A stretch of DNA of 37,500 bases, taken from contig CAIVAU010000117.1 in NCBI GenBank assembly GCA_903903925.1, forward strand, positions 1 to 37,500, read 5' to 3'. Positions 1 to 8,142 of the stretch are shown in pieces. The notes below the pieces were generated by a model. It saw nothing but the letters and a program-made list of their open reading frames with translations. It searched no databases and was not told where the DNA came from. Each line of letters begins with the position of its first letter. The first letter of the stretch is position 1. A program made the translations under genes and the position numbers. This DNA is from an uncultured cyanobacterium. GTDB lineage: Bacteria; Cyanobacteriota; Cyanobacteriia; Cyanobacteriales; Nostocaceae.

Positions 1-38
1 CATTAATCATTGAAACAAACACATTAAGGAATAATACA

Positions 39-395
39 ATGGCGTATATTGAAAATCCAAATAATATCGGTACTAATGCCAAGGTTGAGTTGTCTGATGC
101 AGCAGGGAAACAGACTGTTTCCTTAGATGCAGCCAAGGCGAACATCTACGCAGGTAACGATGGTCACGTAGGTGATTTAATTCTGCTGGATGATAACGGT
201 AAGAACTCTGCTCATGTTGGCGGTACTGGCGACATTGAGTTAGGTGCTAATGGTCATGACGCCAAGGTTGAGTTGTCTGATGCAGCAGGTCAAATCACGA
301 TCAAACTAGATGCAAAGACCGGTGATATTGTGTTTTCTGGTACTTCCCTCAAGAGCTTGCTAGAGCGGATAGTAGCTTTAGAAAATAAAAAATAA
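39..395 (+). CDS. beta-solenoid-like repeat protein, hypothetical
   Basis: A 118-residue protein starts at an ATG preceded by AAGGA at a suitable distance. It has no signal peptide and no membrane segment. It is built of short imperfect repeats rich in Gly, Asp and Asn of the type L-x-D-x-x-G-x-x-x-x-x-V-G-G-x-G-D-I. The motif AKVELSDAAG occurs twice, near residues 14 and 75, and the DNA behind it is an exact 29-nt repeat (78-106 and 261-289). The last 15 residues, including LLERIVALENKK, look like a short coiled coil that could trimerise. Such repeats usually fold as a right-handed beta-helix, as in tail-fibre-like or surface proteins. That is an inference, and no function is assigned. It is not in an operon with anything visible here. 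Confidence 0.72.
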   Translation: MAYIENPNNIGTNAKVELSDAAGKQTVSLDAAKANIYAGNDGHVGDLILLDDNGKNSAHVGGTGDIELGANGHDAKVELSDAAGQITIKLDAKTGDIVFSGTSLKSLLERIVALENKK

Positions 396-422
396 TCACT
401 GAATAATTCTGCTAGTGCTCTG

Positions 423-509
423 TGTCATTAATTTTGACGGGTTGGTAGTGTGAGCGAGACGCTCACAAAGCGAGCAAGATGCTCGCACTACCCATCAAAA
501 TTAATGACA
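423..509. repeat. MITE-like palindrome, family D, with a solo end at 528-546
   Basis: This 87-bp element has 19-bp terminal inverted repeats that begin TGTCATTAATTTTGA and differ at one position. Inside, two GC-rich hairpins (GTGAGCGAGACGCTCAC and GCGAGCAAGATGCTCGC) form the core. A further copy of the left end lies alone at 528-546. It has no coding capacity and I see no clear target duplication. Confidence 0.6.
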
Positions 510-601
510 TGAACTACTAGGACTCCTTGTCATTAATTTTGACGGGTTGAGGAGTTCGTAGTTGCATACTCTCTCTCGTCAAGCGAACTTGATATGATAA
601 G

Positions 602-641
602 GTTTGTAGTTGCGCTTTAGGGCTAAAGCGCAACTACAAAC
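602..641. repeat. perfect 19-bp inverted repeat, family C copy 1
   Basis: The arms 602-620 and 623-641 (starting GTTTGTAGTTGCGC) are perfectly complementary with a 2-nt loop. The same arm sequence recurs at 1932-1971, so this is a dispersed palindromic repeat and not a gene-specific terminator. Confidence 0.65.
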
Positions 642-665
642 TTTATATAAGTATTGAACCGAATA

Positions 666-750
666 GACATAGTCGTGAAAATTGATTATGCGTTCGTTGA
701 AATCCTTGGTAGGGGCGTATTGCAATACGCCCCTACATGATTGAGATGTC
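666..750. mobile_element. MITE-like element, family B copy 1 (TA-flanked)
   Basis: The element is bounded by TA dinucleotides (664-665 and 751-752). Its outer ends GACAT/ATGTC are inverted, and a central palindrome (GTAGGGGCGTATTG... then CAATACGCCCCTAC) fills the middle. A second copy with better preserved ends lies at 20324-20410. A TA target duplication is typical of IS630/Tc1-type transposition, so this is probably a non-autonomous derivative of such an element. Confidence 0.55.
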
Positions 751-779
751 TAATATGATATTACGCCATCATCAGTTTA

Positions 780-1005
780 AAGCGAAATGCATTTGAGACC
801 ACAATTAAGGTAAAGCAGCCTCAGAAGGCTGACTTGTACATTGGTTGGTGCTTGCTCCTCACTGAGTATATCTGCGATAATACACCAGGCTTGGTTCTGC
901 TTACGGTCAATGATGAACCTGAAATCATACTCTGGGTAGTTCTGATTCAACAGCGATCGCAAACAATTAGAAATAAACGGATCTGCACCACGTAGGCAAA
1001 GAACG
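780..1005 (-). pseudogene. relic of a GT2 glycosyltransferase (internal fragment)
   Basis: Read on the minus strand, this stretch encodes LCLRGADPF, then NCLRSLLNQNYPEYD, then EQAPTNVQVSLLR. It closely matches residues of about 48-123 of the intact glycosyltransferase at 2011-3273, and DNA identity to about 2908-3140 is high. The frame is still open, but both ends are missing: no N-terminal membrane anchor, no DxD motif and no C-terminal membrane segments. It is therefore a leftover of a duplication or gene conversion. The secreted-protein gene 1297-1821 sits between the relic and the intact copy. Confidence 0.8.
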
Positions 1006-1296
1006 AGAAGAAAATTTGCCCGTAACTTGAAAAATTCACAAATTGCCTGTGAAACCGTCTTTGGAGTGTAAGGAAAAAAAATACTCCACTGGGAAGTTCA
1101 CACTGAGTGGAACCAGAGCTAATAGTGAGCAAGCTTGGGCTTTGCAGAAGCCAGAAACGATCGTGAAGCGCTGCAATGACTCATAGTAGCTTCTTTGGCT
1201 ACTGAGTGGAGTTAAATACCCCTGCTTTAGGGAGACTTACATGGTGTTTAATTTCCAGTGTTGTTTTGTTTTTGACTTTTTCTTTAGGAGAATGTA

Positions 1297-1821
1297 ATGA
1301 ATATTTCACGGATTTTTCAGAAACTAATTGCTTTGGTTGCCGTAGTGGCAATTTCCTTTGGGTTTGCAGCTCCCTCTGCCTCAGCAGCTGAGACTTATTC
1401 TGCTCCCACAGGTGCAACAACTAATGCCAATTATTTTGTCGGTACCGAAGTTGGCATCACTGTCTATAATGAAAGCACAGGTCAGACCGTCCTTTGGTGC
1501 AATAACAAATACGGTCAAGGTGCAGGTGGAGAGTGGAACAGCACTTGTGAGAGCCGGAGCGTATTACAACCGTCTGAAAGGTACTTACTCCAAGGATTTA
1601 CCAAAACTTCTACCCCTAATGGTAATGTCTGTTGGAAACTGGTTGACGTGTATAACATCCAAGTACCTTCTCCAATTCCTGGAAGTAACCGTTACCTTAC
1701 CACTTTGATTAGTGCCCAAGGCAATTACTTGGGCCAAATAACTTTGGACGGAAGGAATTTGCTATACCATGGTCAACAGCCTGCTAATCCCAAGCAATTC
1801 CCCAATGGTGGTATCTGCTAG
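1297..1821 (+). CDS. small secreted protein with four or more Cys, unknown function
   Basis: A 174-residue protein starts at an ATG with TTTAGGAGAATGTA upstream, a good Shine-Dalgarno sequence. Residues 1-31 form a classical signal peptide: positive MNISR, a hydrophobic core, then SASAA as a likely signal peptidase I site. The mature part has Cys residues in WCNN, STCES, NVCWK and the C-terminal GGIC, compatible with two disulfides in the periplasm or outside the cell. I recognise no domain. A hairpin follows the stop codon. The gene lies between a glycosyltransferase relic and the convergent intact glycosyltransferase gene. Function is unknown. Confidence 0.78.
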   Translation: MNISRIFQKLIALVAVVAISFGFAAPSASAAETYSAPTGATTNANYFVGTEVGITVYNESTGQTVLWCNNKYGQGAGGEWNSTCESRSVLQPSERYLLQGFTKTSTPNGNVCWKLVDVYNIQVPSPIPGSNRYLTTLISAQGNYLGQITLDGRNLLYHGQQPANPKQFPNGGIC

Positions 1822-1830
1822 TAGTCAGCA

Positions 1831-1851
1831 CCCACTGCTTTAAGCCGTGGG
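1831..1851 (+). terminator. hairpin after the secreted-protein gene
   Basis: CCCACTGC and GCCGTGGG pair around a TTTAA loop with one mismatch, 10 nt after the stop codon. No long T-run follows, so this could be a weak terminator. It could also be an IS200/IS605-type end hairpin, which it resembles in shape (compare 12802-12822). Confidence 0.4.
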
Positions 1852-1931
1852 CTTCAGGCGAGGAGTATAGGCTCCAAACCAAAAAGCCCTAGCTGACCAG
1901 ACTAAGTACGTTGAGTACTACGTTATAGGTA

Positions 1932-1971
1932 GTTTGTAGTTGCGCTTTAGCACCAAAGCGCAACTACAAAC
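1932..1971. repeat. inverted repeat, family C copy 2
   Basis: The 17-bp perfect arms 1932-1948 and 1955-1971 have the same sequence as the arms at 602-641. The repeat lies between the convergent ends of the secreted-protein and glycosyltransferase genes, where it may also stop transcription, although no T-run is present. Confidence 0.6.
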
Positions 1972-2010
1972 TTTGATATTCATGTTTTGTTCTTGACTTT
2001 TTCTATCCGT

Positions 2011-3273
2011 TCAAAGCGACACTTGACTATCATCAGGTTGGTCGAACCATCGATAAGGGCGGTATTTGAGTACACTGATGTTCCATGGACCTTTAACTTG
2101 ATAAGTGACACCACGCCAGTTGACTTGTTTCATCCATAAAGCTGATACCATTGCTAGACCGTAAACCCATAGTGTTAGGAGAGATGCGATGGATATTTTC
2201 ATGATCGTAGCAGGTGATATTTTCGACAACTGCTGATCGTGGTGGCGTAGTACTTGCTGTACCTCTTTCTCTAAGGCGATCACAAAAAAAAGTAATACCT
2301 GCATATAAACGCCTAAGCTGTTAAAGAATATAGCCGCTGCATCCCATTGTCCTGTCAACAATGCAACTACAATGAACAGCAATACTAGATGAGGAAGGAC
2401 TACGGTTAAAATTGAGTCAGCAACAACAGCCCACCATCGAGGATGGTAAAGTCGAAAAGAAAGCAGTTGTCGCTTTGACCAGTCTACTAAGTCGGAAAAG
2501 TCACACTCTTCGCGATTAAGAATAATTAGAGAAGGCACAAATACAACCCGCATCCCATGTTTTGCCAAAACACTGTGAATCATGGTATCCTCGCCATAGG
2601 CTCGCGACCACTTATCCAACAGTCCCGTTGTGTAAATCAGTTCTGTTTTCAAAGCCATAGTACCACCCCAAGGAATCCGGTGCAGGTACATTTTGACGAC
2701 TGCAAATACGTTCCACAAGTACCGTACGGATGACCCCCAATACCTTCCTGTTGGTATATACCAAGGGTTCCCCGTTGTTGCACCGACTTTGGGATCGGCT
2801 AGAGGACTGACTAATTCACGTAGCCAATTGGGATGAACTACCGCATCAGCATCTACAAACGCAACCACTTTGTAAGAATCATCTAGTTCGGAAACAGCTT
2901 GCACTAAGGAACTGCATTTGAGACTACAATTAGGGTAAGTCATTCTGAGAAGGCTGACTTGCACATTGGCTGGTGCTTGCTCGTCAAGGAGTATATCTGC
3001 AACAATGCGCCAGGCTGGGTCTTGCTCACTGTCGAGGATTAACTTTAAATCATACTCTGGGTAGTTCTGATTCAACAGCGATCGCAAACAATTGGACAAA
3101 AATGGATCTGCACCACGTAGGCAAAGAACGACCGCAGTTTTGGGTAACTGGTGGTCTGGTAATAATTTTCTGCAAGGTGAACGCAGGTATAACAAAAACA
3201 GAAGACACAGAGATACCTGAATAACCAACCAACCCAGCAAAACTATAGACAGCAAGATCGCCAATTCTTTCAT
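2011..3273 (-). CDS. membrane-bound family 2 glycosyltransferase
   Basis: This 420-residue protein would transfer a sugar from a nucleotide-sugar donor at the cytoplasmic face of a membrane. An N-terminal membrane segment (about residues 4-31) is followed by a GT-A domain. Visible motifs are CLRGADPFL at 51-59, the metal-binding DxD in FVDADA at 139-144, GEDT at 227-230 as the likely acid/base region, and KRQLLSFRLYHPRWW near 267-281, which recalls the QxxRW region of processive GT2 enzymes. Several hydrophobic segments follow between about 285 and 390. It is similar in layout to HpnI-like and ceramide-type GT2 enzymes. Its start is 3 bp from the stop of the upstream DUF2141 gene, so the two are surely co-transcribed. 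Donor and acceptor are unknown. Confidence 0.85.
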   Translation of the reverse strand: MKELAILLSIVLLGWLVIQVSLCLLFLLYLRSPCRKLLPDHQLPKTAVVLCLRGADPFLSNCLRSLLNQNYPEYDLKLILDSEQDPAWRIVADILLDEQAPANVQVSLLRMTYPNCSLKCSSLVQAVSELDDSYKVVAFVDADAVVHPNWLRELVSPLADPKVGATTGNPWYIPTGRYWGSSVRYLWNVFAVVKMYLHRIPWGGTMALKTELIYTTGLLDKWSRAYGEDTMIHSVLAKHGMRVVFVPSLIILNREECDFSDLVDWSKRQLLSFRLYHPRWWAVVADSILTVVLPHLVLLFIVVALLTGQWDAAAIFFNSLGVYMQVLLFFVIALEKEVQQVLRHHDQQLSKISPATIMKISIASLLTLWVYGLAMVSALWMKQVNWRGVTYQVKGPWNISVLKYRPYRWFDQPDDSQVSL

Positions 3274-3276
3274 TGT

Positions 3277-3744
3277 TTATGAATCAAGTGAATATTTCAT
3301 GAAAATTTTGATGATTGTATTTTTTCTCACCGAAAAACTAGAATCGCGAAACTTTGGCGCACCGGTTGTTATAGATACAATTGGATTATTAGAAATACCA
3401 AAACCTTCTTGGGGAATACCTAAAAAGTTTCTGTCTAATTTGTGGTTGCCATTTTGATCGTCAATGACAGCAACAGCATAATTTCCTGGTTTCAATCCGT
3501 AAAACTGTTTTGTTAGAGAACTTCCTTTTATTTGAGTGCAGCCACTTTGTACTTCACTAGTATCACTGAAGGGAAATCCTTGATCACTGGAGAAAATTCT
3601 GAGGCAAATCTGCCCTTTTTGGTGATGAATTCCATTGATGACAACAGTAAGTGTTGAAGTAGGTTCTGCGTTCACTGTTTTTGCTAAGCTGATGCTCATT
3701 ACAGTAGCCAATGCAAGGGAACTGAATTTAGATATTTTCAGCAT
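3277..3744 (-). CDS. DUF2141 family secreted protein
   Basis: A 155-residue protein has a signal peptide (MLKISKFSSLALATVMSIS, cleavage near VNAEP). The rest matches the DUF2141 pattern: LTVVINGIHHQKGQICLRIF, FYGLKPGNYAVAVIDDQNGN, and KLDRNFLGIPQEGFGISNNP. It is likely a periplasmic beta-sandwich of unknown role. DUF2141 genes are often found beside glycosyltransferases and exporters in cyanobacteria, and here the next gene 3 bp downstream is a membrane GT2. No Shine-Dalgarno sequence is evident upstream. A MITE-like element sits just upstream, between this gene and the truncated GT2, so the pair may now be transcribed separately from devBC. Confidence 0.85.
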   Translation of the reverse strand: MLKISKFSSLALATVMSISLAKTVNAEPTSTLTVVINGIHHQKGQICLRIFSSDQGFPFSDTSEVQSGCTQIKGSSLTKQFYGLKPGNYAVAVIDDQNGNHKLDRNFLGIPQEGFGISNNPIVSITTGAPKFRDSSFSVRKNTIIKIFMKYSLDS

Positions 3745-3812
3745 AATTTTGTAGTTTTCAGTAGGTGCTTTTTGCTAAGTTAATCGTCATTTACAGCGAA
3801 TTTGGAGTTGTA

Positions 3813-3927
3813 GGGTGCATCCGAATGAGCCTAAATTCGTAGTGCGAGCCGGAAAGCTCGCTTGTTGTACACGTGAGCTTTCCGGCTCACACTACTGATC
3901 GTCTTTTTGCAAAACTGGGATGCTCCC
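3813..3927. mobile_element. MITE-like element, family A copy 1
   Basis: The element starts GGGTGCATCC and ends GGATGCTCCC, with an inner palindrome of GAGCCGGAAAGCTC and GAGCTTTCCGGCTC. The 7-mer AGTTGTA lies next to both ends (3806-3812 and 3929-3935), probably the remains of a longer target duplication. A second copy with an intact 9-bp duplication is at 19708-19821. No ORF is present. Confidence 0.65.
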
Positions 3928-4084
3928 CAGTTGTAGGGGCTCAGAGGGTACACCCCTACAACTGTGGTTCATTGATAGGACTTACGTTACCTATCAAACG
4001 AAGCGTATTTTTCTCTGCGTTCTCTGCGCCTCTGCGGTTGTAAAATCGGTAATCTGGAAAGAGAGATACTTACCTGTTGTGTTA

Positions 4085-4330
4085 TTATTTTCTGCAAGCG
4101 TTTACGGTACAACCGATATTCTTTTCGTTGCGGTAATAACGGATGCGTTGGTCTTTAGCAGCGTATGCTCGACAAATTTCCCCAGTTTTGTCTGTTGATG
4201 CATTATCTGAGATAATTAACTCGAAATCTTCAAAGGTCTGAGCCAAAATAGAATCTATGGCTTCTTTGATAAATTTCTCGCCATTGTATACAGGTAGTCC
4301 AATACTGAATCGAGGTTGATTATTGCTCAT
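4085..4330 (-). pseudogene. truncated GT2 glycosyltransferase, N-terminal fragment
   Basis: From the ATG at 4330 the frame encodes the start of a soluble GT2 enzyme: RFSIGLPVYNGEKFI, then SILAQTFEDFELIISDNAST, then RIRYYRNEKNIGC. It then stops after a few unrelated residues, at about 81 codons. The family is normally about 300 residues and needs a DxD motif further on, which is missing. The sequence below 4085 is non-coding, with the CTCTGCG-type repeat common in cyanobacterial spacers and then a MITE-like element. Deletion of the 3' end is the simplest explanation. The first 76 or so residues are well conserved, so the loss seems recent. Confidence 0.8.
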
Positions 4331-4374
4331 GGAAAACAAGTATTTCTAGGATTCGCAGATGATTAAACGAGAGA

Positions 4375-5376
4375 CTATTGATCGAACTTTTGGAGATCAG
4401 TTTTTTGCAGCCATTCCTGTGTAAGCCTCATTCCTTCTTCTAAATTAATGCTTGGTTCGTAACTTAATATGTTCTGTGCTTTGGTAATAGAATAAGCATG
4501 GGGACGAGTCATGAAATCTACAACTTCTGGTAGAATATCGGCTGGTTTACGAAAGAGTTTCTGTCCCTGATAACGCAGTTGGAGAAACAACTTGAGTTCG
4601 TCTTTTGGTAAAGAGAAAGGTGCAGGTAAACCTGCAATTTCAGCTAAGCGCGTAAAATAGTCTTTCCAGGAAGTTTCTTGTCCATCAGTGACATTAAATA
4701 TTTCCCCGTATGTTTCTTTTTCCATTGCGAGAAACATTGCCTGGATCAGGTTGTCAATATATACATGATTAATGACTCCCCGCCCTTCGTTGGCGTATGC
4801 GAACAATCTTTGACGCATTAATAGAAGTGGTCGGACTATCCAGGGTATGCTTCCTGGACCGTAAACGTCTCCTGGTCTAATGATAATGATGCCAAAATCT
4901 GGTGGAGAATTTAGTTGTAAAAGTGCCTTTTCGGCTTCTATTTTTGTCTGACAGTAGGGGTTATTCTCTCCAGAAAGGGGTCCTTCTTCCGTGATGCGAT
5001 CGGGATAGTTGAAGCCATATACCAAAACACTTGAGAGATGAACAAAGGTTTTTACACCAGCATTCTTAGCAGCTTGAGCCATGTTAACAGTTCCGCCGAC
5101 ATTTACCTCACGAAATTTGTCGAGTGAACCACCTTCTTGAGCAACTTCAGCAGCATGAACGACTATGTCTACTCCAAGGCAAGCTTTTTCGGCAGTAGCA
5201 GGATCGGTTACACTGCCAACAATCACCTTAGCACCTAAGTTTTGCGCTTTTTTGATTTTATTTGAAGAACTTTGTAGCCCACAAACTTTCATCCCTTGTA
5301 AAGAAGCTAGTTCAGCAGTACGCAAGCCGATAAATTCGCCAATACCAGTGATGAGAATGGTTTTATTTTCGAGGTT
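4375..5376 (-). CDS. NAD-dependent epimerase/dehydratase (extended SDR)
   Basis: This 333-residue extended short-chain dehydrogenase probably acts on a nucleotide sugar. TILITGIGEFIG near residues 6-17 is the Rossmann glycine motif. VGSVTDPATAEKAC, IVVHAAEV and VNVGGTVNMAQAAK follow, then a Ser in HLSSVLVYG and the catalytic pair in NPYCQTK (YxxxK). IIIIRPGDVYGPG is also typical. The frame stays open to a GTG at 5418, but the ATG at 5376 (MNLENKTIL) fits the family start better. Neither start has a strong Shine-Dalgarno sequence. It lies between devC and the truncated GT2, all on the same strand, and likely makes or modifies the sugar that the glycosyltransferases use. The exact substrate is not readable. 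Confidence 0.86.
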   Translation of the reverse strand, partial: NLENKTILITGIGEFIGLRTAELASLQGMKVCGLQSSSNKIKKAQNLGAKVIVGSVTDPATAEKACLGVDIVVHAAEVAQEGGSLDKFREVNVGGTVNMAQAAKNAGVKTFVHLSSVLVYGFNYPDRITEEGPLSGENNPYCQTKIEAEKALLQLNSPPDFGIIIIRPGDVYGPGSIPWIVRPLLLMRQRLFAYANEGRGVINHVYIDNLIQAMFLAMEKETYGEIFNVTDGQETSWKDYFTRLAEIAGLPAPFSLPKDELKLFLQLRYQGQKLFRKPADILPEVVDFMTRPHAYSITKAQNILSYEPSINLEEGMRLTQEWLQKTDLQKFDQ

Positions 5377-5521
5377 CATAGAAAGCTTTTTGGTTATTTG
5401 TTGTTGATTACTATCCACTAGAAAAATCAGAAATCAGAATACAGGAGTCAGAATTGTTAAACAATACGGAGATAACAGGATGTCGTCAAGCCTAAAGATA
5501 AATACCAAACCCGGATATATT

Positions 5522-5546
5522 CTGACTCCTGACTCCTGACTCCTGA
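5522..5546. repeat. heptamer STRR (CTGACTC)n
   Basis: About three and a half tandem copies of a 7-bp unit lie just downstream of devC. The same unit or its complement recurs at 6743-6773, 6917-6936, 10487-10512, 11018-11047 and 26929-26960. Confidence 0.85.
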
Positions 5547-5554
5547 ATTCTTAC

Positions 5555-6727
5555 TTAGAAAATATCTACCGGATCTGTGGAACGGAGTTTGTTTATAGCG
5601 AGCGCTCCAGATGTCATAGACATTAAAATTGTAGATATTAGGACAATGATTGCATTGCTCAGACTCATCATGATTGGTAGCTTAGTAGCTTTCATTGCAA
5701 AATCATATAACCACCAAGAAAAAGCTATTGCTGGTACATAACTTAATACTGCTAAGATAAAAGCCTGTTGAAAGACTACTATCAATAAGTAATTAGTTGT
5801 ATAACCGATGGCTTTTAAAGTAGCATAGGCAATGATTTGCGTGGAAATATTACTATAAAGAATCTGATAGACAATGACGACACCAACAACAGCAGCCATC
5901 GTGAGCATGAGATTCAGTATAAAACCGATGGGCGTCCTGTTAGCCCAATATTGTTTTTCAAACTCAATAAAACCTTGGCGAGTCAAAACTAGGACATCAT
6001 TAGATAAGTTCTGCCGCAAATTTTTCATCACCTTTTGTGGATCGACACCAGGTTTAAGGGTAATTGCACCTATATCTATCATCTCTGGTGAGCGGCTGTC
6101 AGGAAATATCCTGAGGAAAGTTGAGTCACTGACAATTAAATTACCATCGACTCCAAAGGAAGGTCCTAAGCTAAATAAGCCACCAACTCTAACACTGTAG
6201 CCAATGATTGCATTAAAGGGAAAAATTTCAATTGTCTGATCAGTTTTTCCTTGCTCAAATTTTTCAGCAACATCTCCAAATTCTGCCCGAGAACTGCGGT
6301 CAAAAAGCACGACATCAGGGATTTTGATTTTATCTAAATCAGCTTTTGGTATGTTCATAACAGGCTTTCCAGGTTCAAAGCCAATCACATATATTGAGTA
6401 TTTTTGACCATTGACAGGATTTTTAAAGGCGGCAAATCCCAAATAAACAGGACTAACTGACTCTACACCATTAAACCCTAAGGATTGGTATAAACGAGTG
6501 CGGGAAAAGCTTTGAATTGCTGTCAAAGATTTATATTGTGAACTGATTAAAAATAAATCTCCTACCAAGTGTCGATGTACTTGGGTAGCGCTGGAATAGA
6601 GAGCATCTTGAAAACCAAGTTGCATAAACATCAGAATCACAATAAAAGCAATGCCGGCAACTGCTACTAGGGAACGTACTTTGCTTCGGACTAGTTGCAG
6701 CCATGCTAAGGGAGTTTTGAGAATCAT
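5555..6727 (-). CDS. devC: DevC-like ABC exporter permease
   Basis: A 390-residue FtsX/MacB-type permease of the cyanobacterial DevC group, with typical start PLAWLQLVRSKVRSLVAVAG. There is one N-terminal membrane helix (about 17-40), a large periplasmic domain (about 45-265) and three helices in the C-terminal third (near 270-295, 315-345 and 350-375). DevBCA exporters pass glycolipids or other envelope molecules to the outer membrane together with a TolC-type protein. It follows devB on the same strand, 218 bp apart, with heptamer repeats in the gap. The partner ATPase DevA, usually next in the operon, is not in this window, so the ATPase must come from elsewhere or the exporter is incomplete. 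Confidence 0.9.
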   Translation of the reverse strand: MILKTPLAWLQLVRSKVRSLVAVAGIAFIVILMFMQLGFQDALYSSATQVHRHLVGDLFLISSQYKSLTAIQSFSRTRLYQSLGFNGVESVSPVYLGFAAFKNPVNGQKYSIYVIGFEPGKPVMNIPKADLDKIKIPDVVLFDRSSRAEFGDVAEKFEQGKTDQTIEIFPFNAIIGYSVRVGGLFSLGPSFGVDGNLIVSDSTFLRIFPDSRSPEMIDIGAITLKPGVDPQKVMKNLRQNLSNDVLVLTRQGFIEFEKQYWANRTPIGFILNLMLTMAAVVGVVIVYQILYSNISTQIIAYATLKAIGYTTNYLLIVVFQQAFILAVLSYVPAIAFSWWLYDFAMKATKLPIMMSLSNAIIVLISTILMSMTSGALAINKLRSTDPVDIF

Positions 6728-6742
6728 AGTTTTTAGATGAAG

Positions 6743-6936
6743 GGAGTCAGGAGTCAGGAGTCAGGAGTCAGCAGTAGGGGCGGGGTTACCCCGCGTCGGG
6801 AGTTAGAATCAATCAGGGAAGGATTCAACGTATCCCTGATTTAAGACCACCAAATCTAAGATTTTAGTGGGATACTAAAATCTCTTTATTCATCAGGTCG
6901 TCGTACAAAATTCATGCTGACTCCTGACTCCTGAAT
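6743..6936. repeat. heptamer STRR tracts between devB and devC
   Basis: (GGAGTCA)n at 6743-6773 and its complement at 6917-6936 face each other across about 140 bp, so the devB-devC spacer can fold into a long stem. In most devBC operons the spacer is short, so the repeats appear to have expanded it. Confidence 0.75.
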
Positions 6937-6945
6937 TCTTTTTAT

Positions 6946-8142
6946 TTAGAGTTGAATAGCGACATCCACTTGTAAGTTGGTTAAGCCTGCGACCTCTTTA
7001 CTCTGTGCTGGGTTATCGATGCGGATTTTCACCCGAATGACTCTGCGGTCTGTGTCTGCTTCTGGATTGACACTTAAAATATTTTGTCTATCAACTTGCC
7101 AACCAACCTCGCTTACAGTTCCCCTGATCTTTTCAGGAAAGGCTGTGCTGGTAATGATAGCTTTTTGACCTAGATGTACTTTGTTAATGTCGGTTTGATA
7201 AACTTCTGCAAATACCATCATTTGGGATATTTTGCCTAGATCAATAATTCCTTCACTACTGCTCACTTCTCCAGTTTTTGTATGAACTTTCAGAACTTTT
7301 CCGCTTATAGGTGATACAAGGTAAGTTAAATCGTAGTCAGCTTTTGCCTGTTTGACAGCAGTGATAGCACTCTTGACTTCAGCTTCTGCTTCCTGGACAT
7401 CTACAGGACGCACCTCTCTAATGCTGACCAGTTTGGCGTTTGCCTGATTGATCTGATCTTTGATTGTGTTTACAGTCCGGGCTAAACTAGCTTGGGCTTC
7501 TGTTACCTGCTGTTGCACAGTATTCATCTGTAGCCGCTTGGTATCTGCTATTGAGGCGGAACTAGCACCTTGTTGGTAAAGTTGCTGATATCGGTTGTTC
7601 TCGGTTTGAGCATTTGCTAACTCAGCTTGTAAGCGTGCGATCGTCGCTTGTTGAGCAGGGATTTCTCCTTTTAATTGAGATTTTAATTGAGCGATCGTTG
7701 CTTTTTGAGCATCGATGTCTCCTGTTTTCGCCCCGGCTTTTATCTGCGCTAACTTAGCTTGGGCAATTTGAACTTTATCGGCTGCTTGTTGTAGAGCAGC
7801 TTTACTGCGAGCATAACCTTCAAGCCATGCGACTACTTGTCCTGATTCCACTTCATCTCCTTCCGATACCAGCAGTTTTTCCACTCGAACACCGTTTTGT
7901 GAACTGGGGGGAGATAACTTAATCACTTCGCCTTGAGGCTGTATCCGCCCCAATGCAGTAATAGCAACTCTGACAGGAGCAGTTTTTATCAGTTTGACTG
8001 GCTGAGTTTCAACACGAGATCGAAGTAGTGAAAAACTATAGAGAGATGCTAGTCCAGTAGTTAAAGCGACAGAAATTACTAATATCATTCGCCATCGATA
8101 TGCAGATTTTCTGTAGAACAGGCTTTTTTTGTCTACTGTCAT
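6946..8142 (-). CDS. devB: DevB-like membrane fusion protein (HlyD family)
   Basis: A 398-residue periplasmic adaptor protein of the HlyD/DevB family. An N-terminal membrane anchor lies at about residues 18-38. A biotinyl-lipoyl-like half motif follows (VRVEKLLVSEGDEVESGQVVAWLEG split across 88-112), then a long alpha-helical hairpin rich in Ala and Gln (about 113-270), then the second lipoyl half (SPISGKVLKVHTKTGEV) and a beta-barrel domain. It should bridge the DevC permease and an outer-membrane TolC-type channel. It is the first gene of the minus-strand cluster that continues with devC, the epimerase and the glycosyltransferases. The ATG at 8142 is clear. Confidence 0.9.
   Translation of the reverse strand: MTVDKKSLFYRKSAYRWRMILVISVALTTGLASLYSFSLLRSRVETQPVKLIKTAPVRVAITALGRIQPQGEVIKLSPPSSQNGVRVEKLLVSEGDEVESGQVVAWLEGYARSKAALQQAADKVQIAQAKLAQIKAGAKTGDIDAQKATIAQLKSQLKGEIPAQQATIARLQAELANAQTENNRYQQLYQQGASSASIADTKRLQMNTVQQQVTEAQASLARTVNTIKDQINQANAKLVSIREVRPVDVQEAEAEVKSAITAVKQAKADYDLTYLVSPISGKVLKVHTKTGEVSSSEGIIDLGKISQMMVFAEVYQTDINKVHLGQKAIITSTAFPEKIRGTVSEVGWQVDRQNILSVNPEADTDRRVIRVKIRIDNPAQSKEVAGLTNLQVDVAIQL

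Noticed and set aside
1206..1420. short frames on both strands over the signal peptide of the secreted protein
   Set aside because: Shadows of the gene at 1297-1821, which has a clear ribosome-binding site and signal peptide.
3920..4198. 92-codon plus-strand frame
   Set aside because: It spans spacer repeat sequence and the complement of the broken GT2 gene. No ribosome-binding site.
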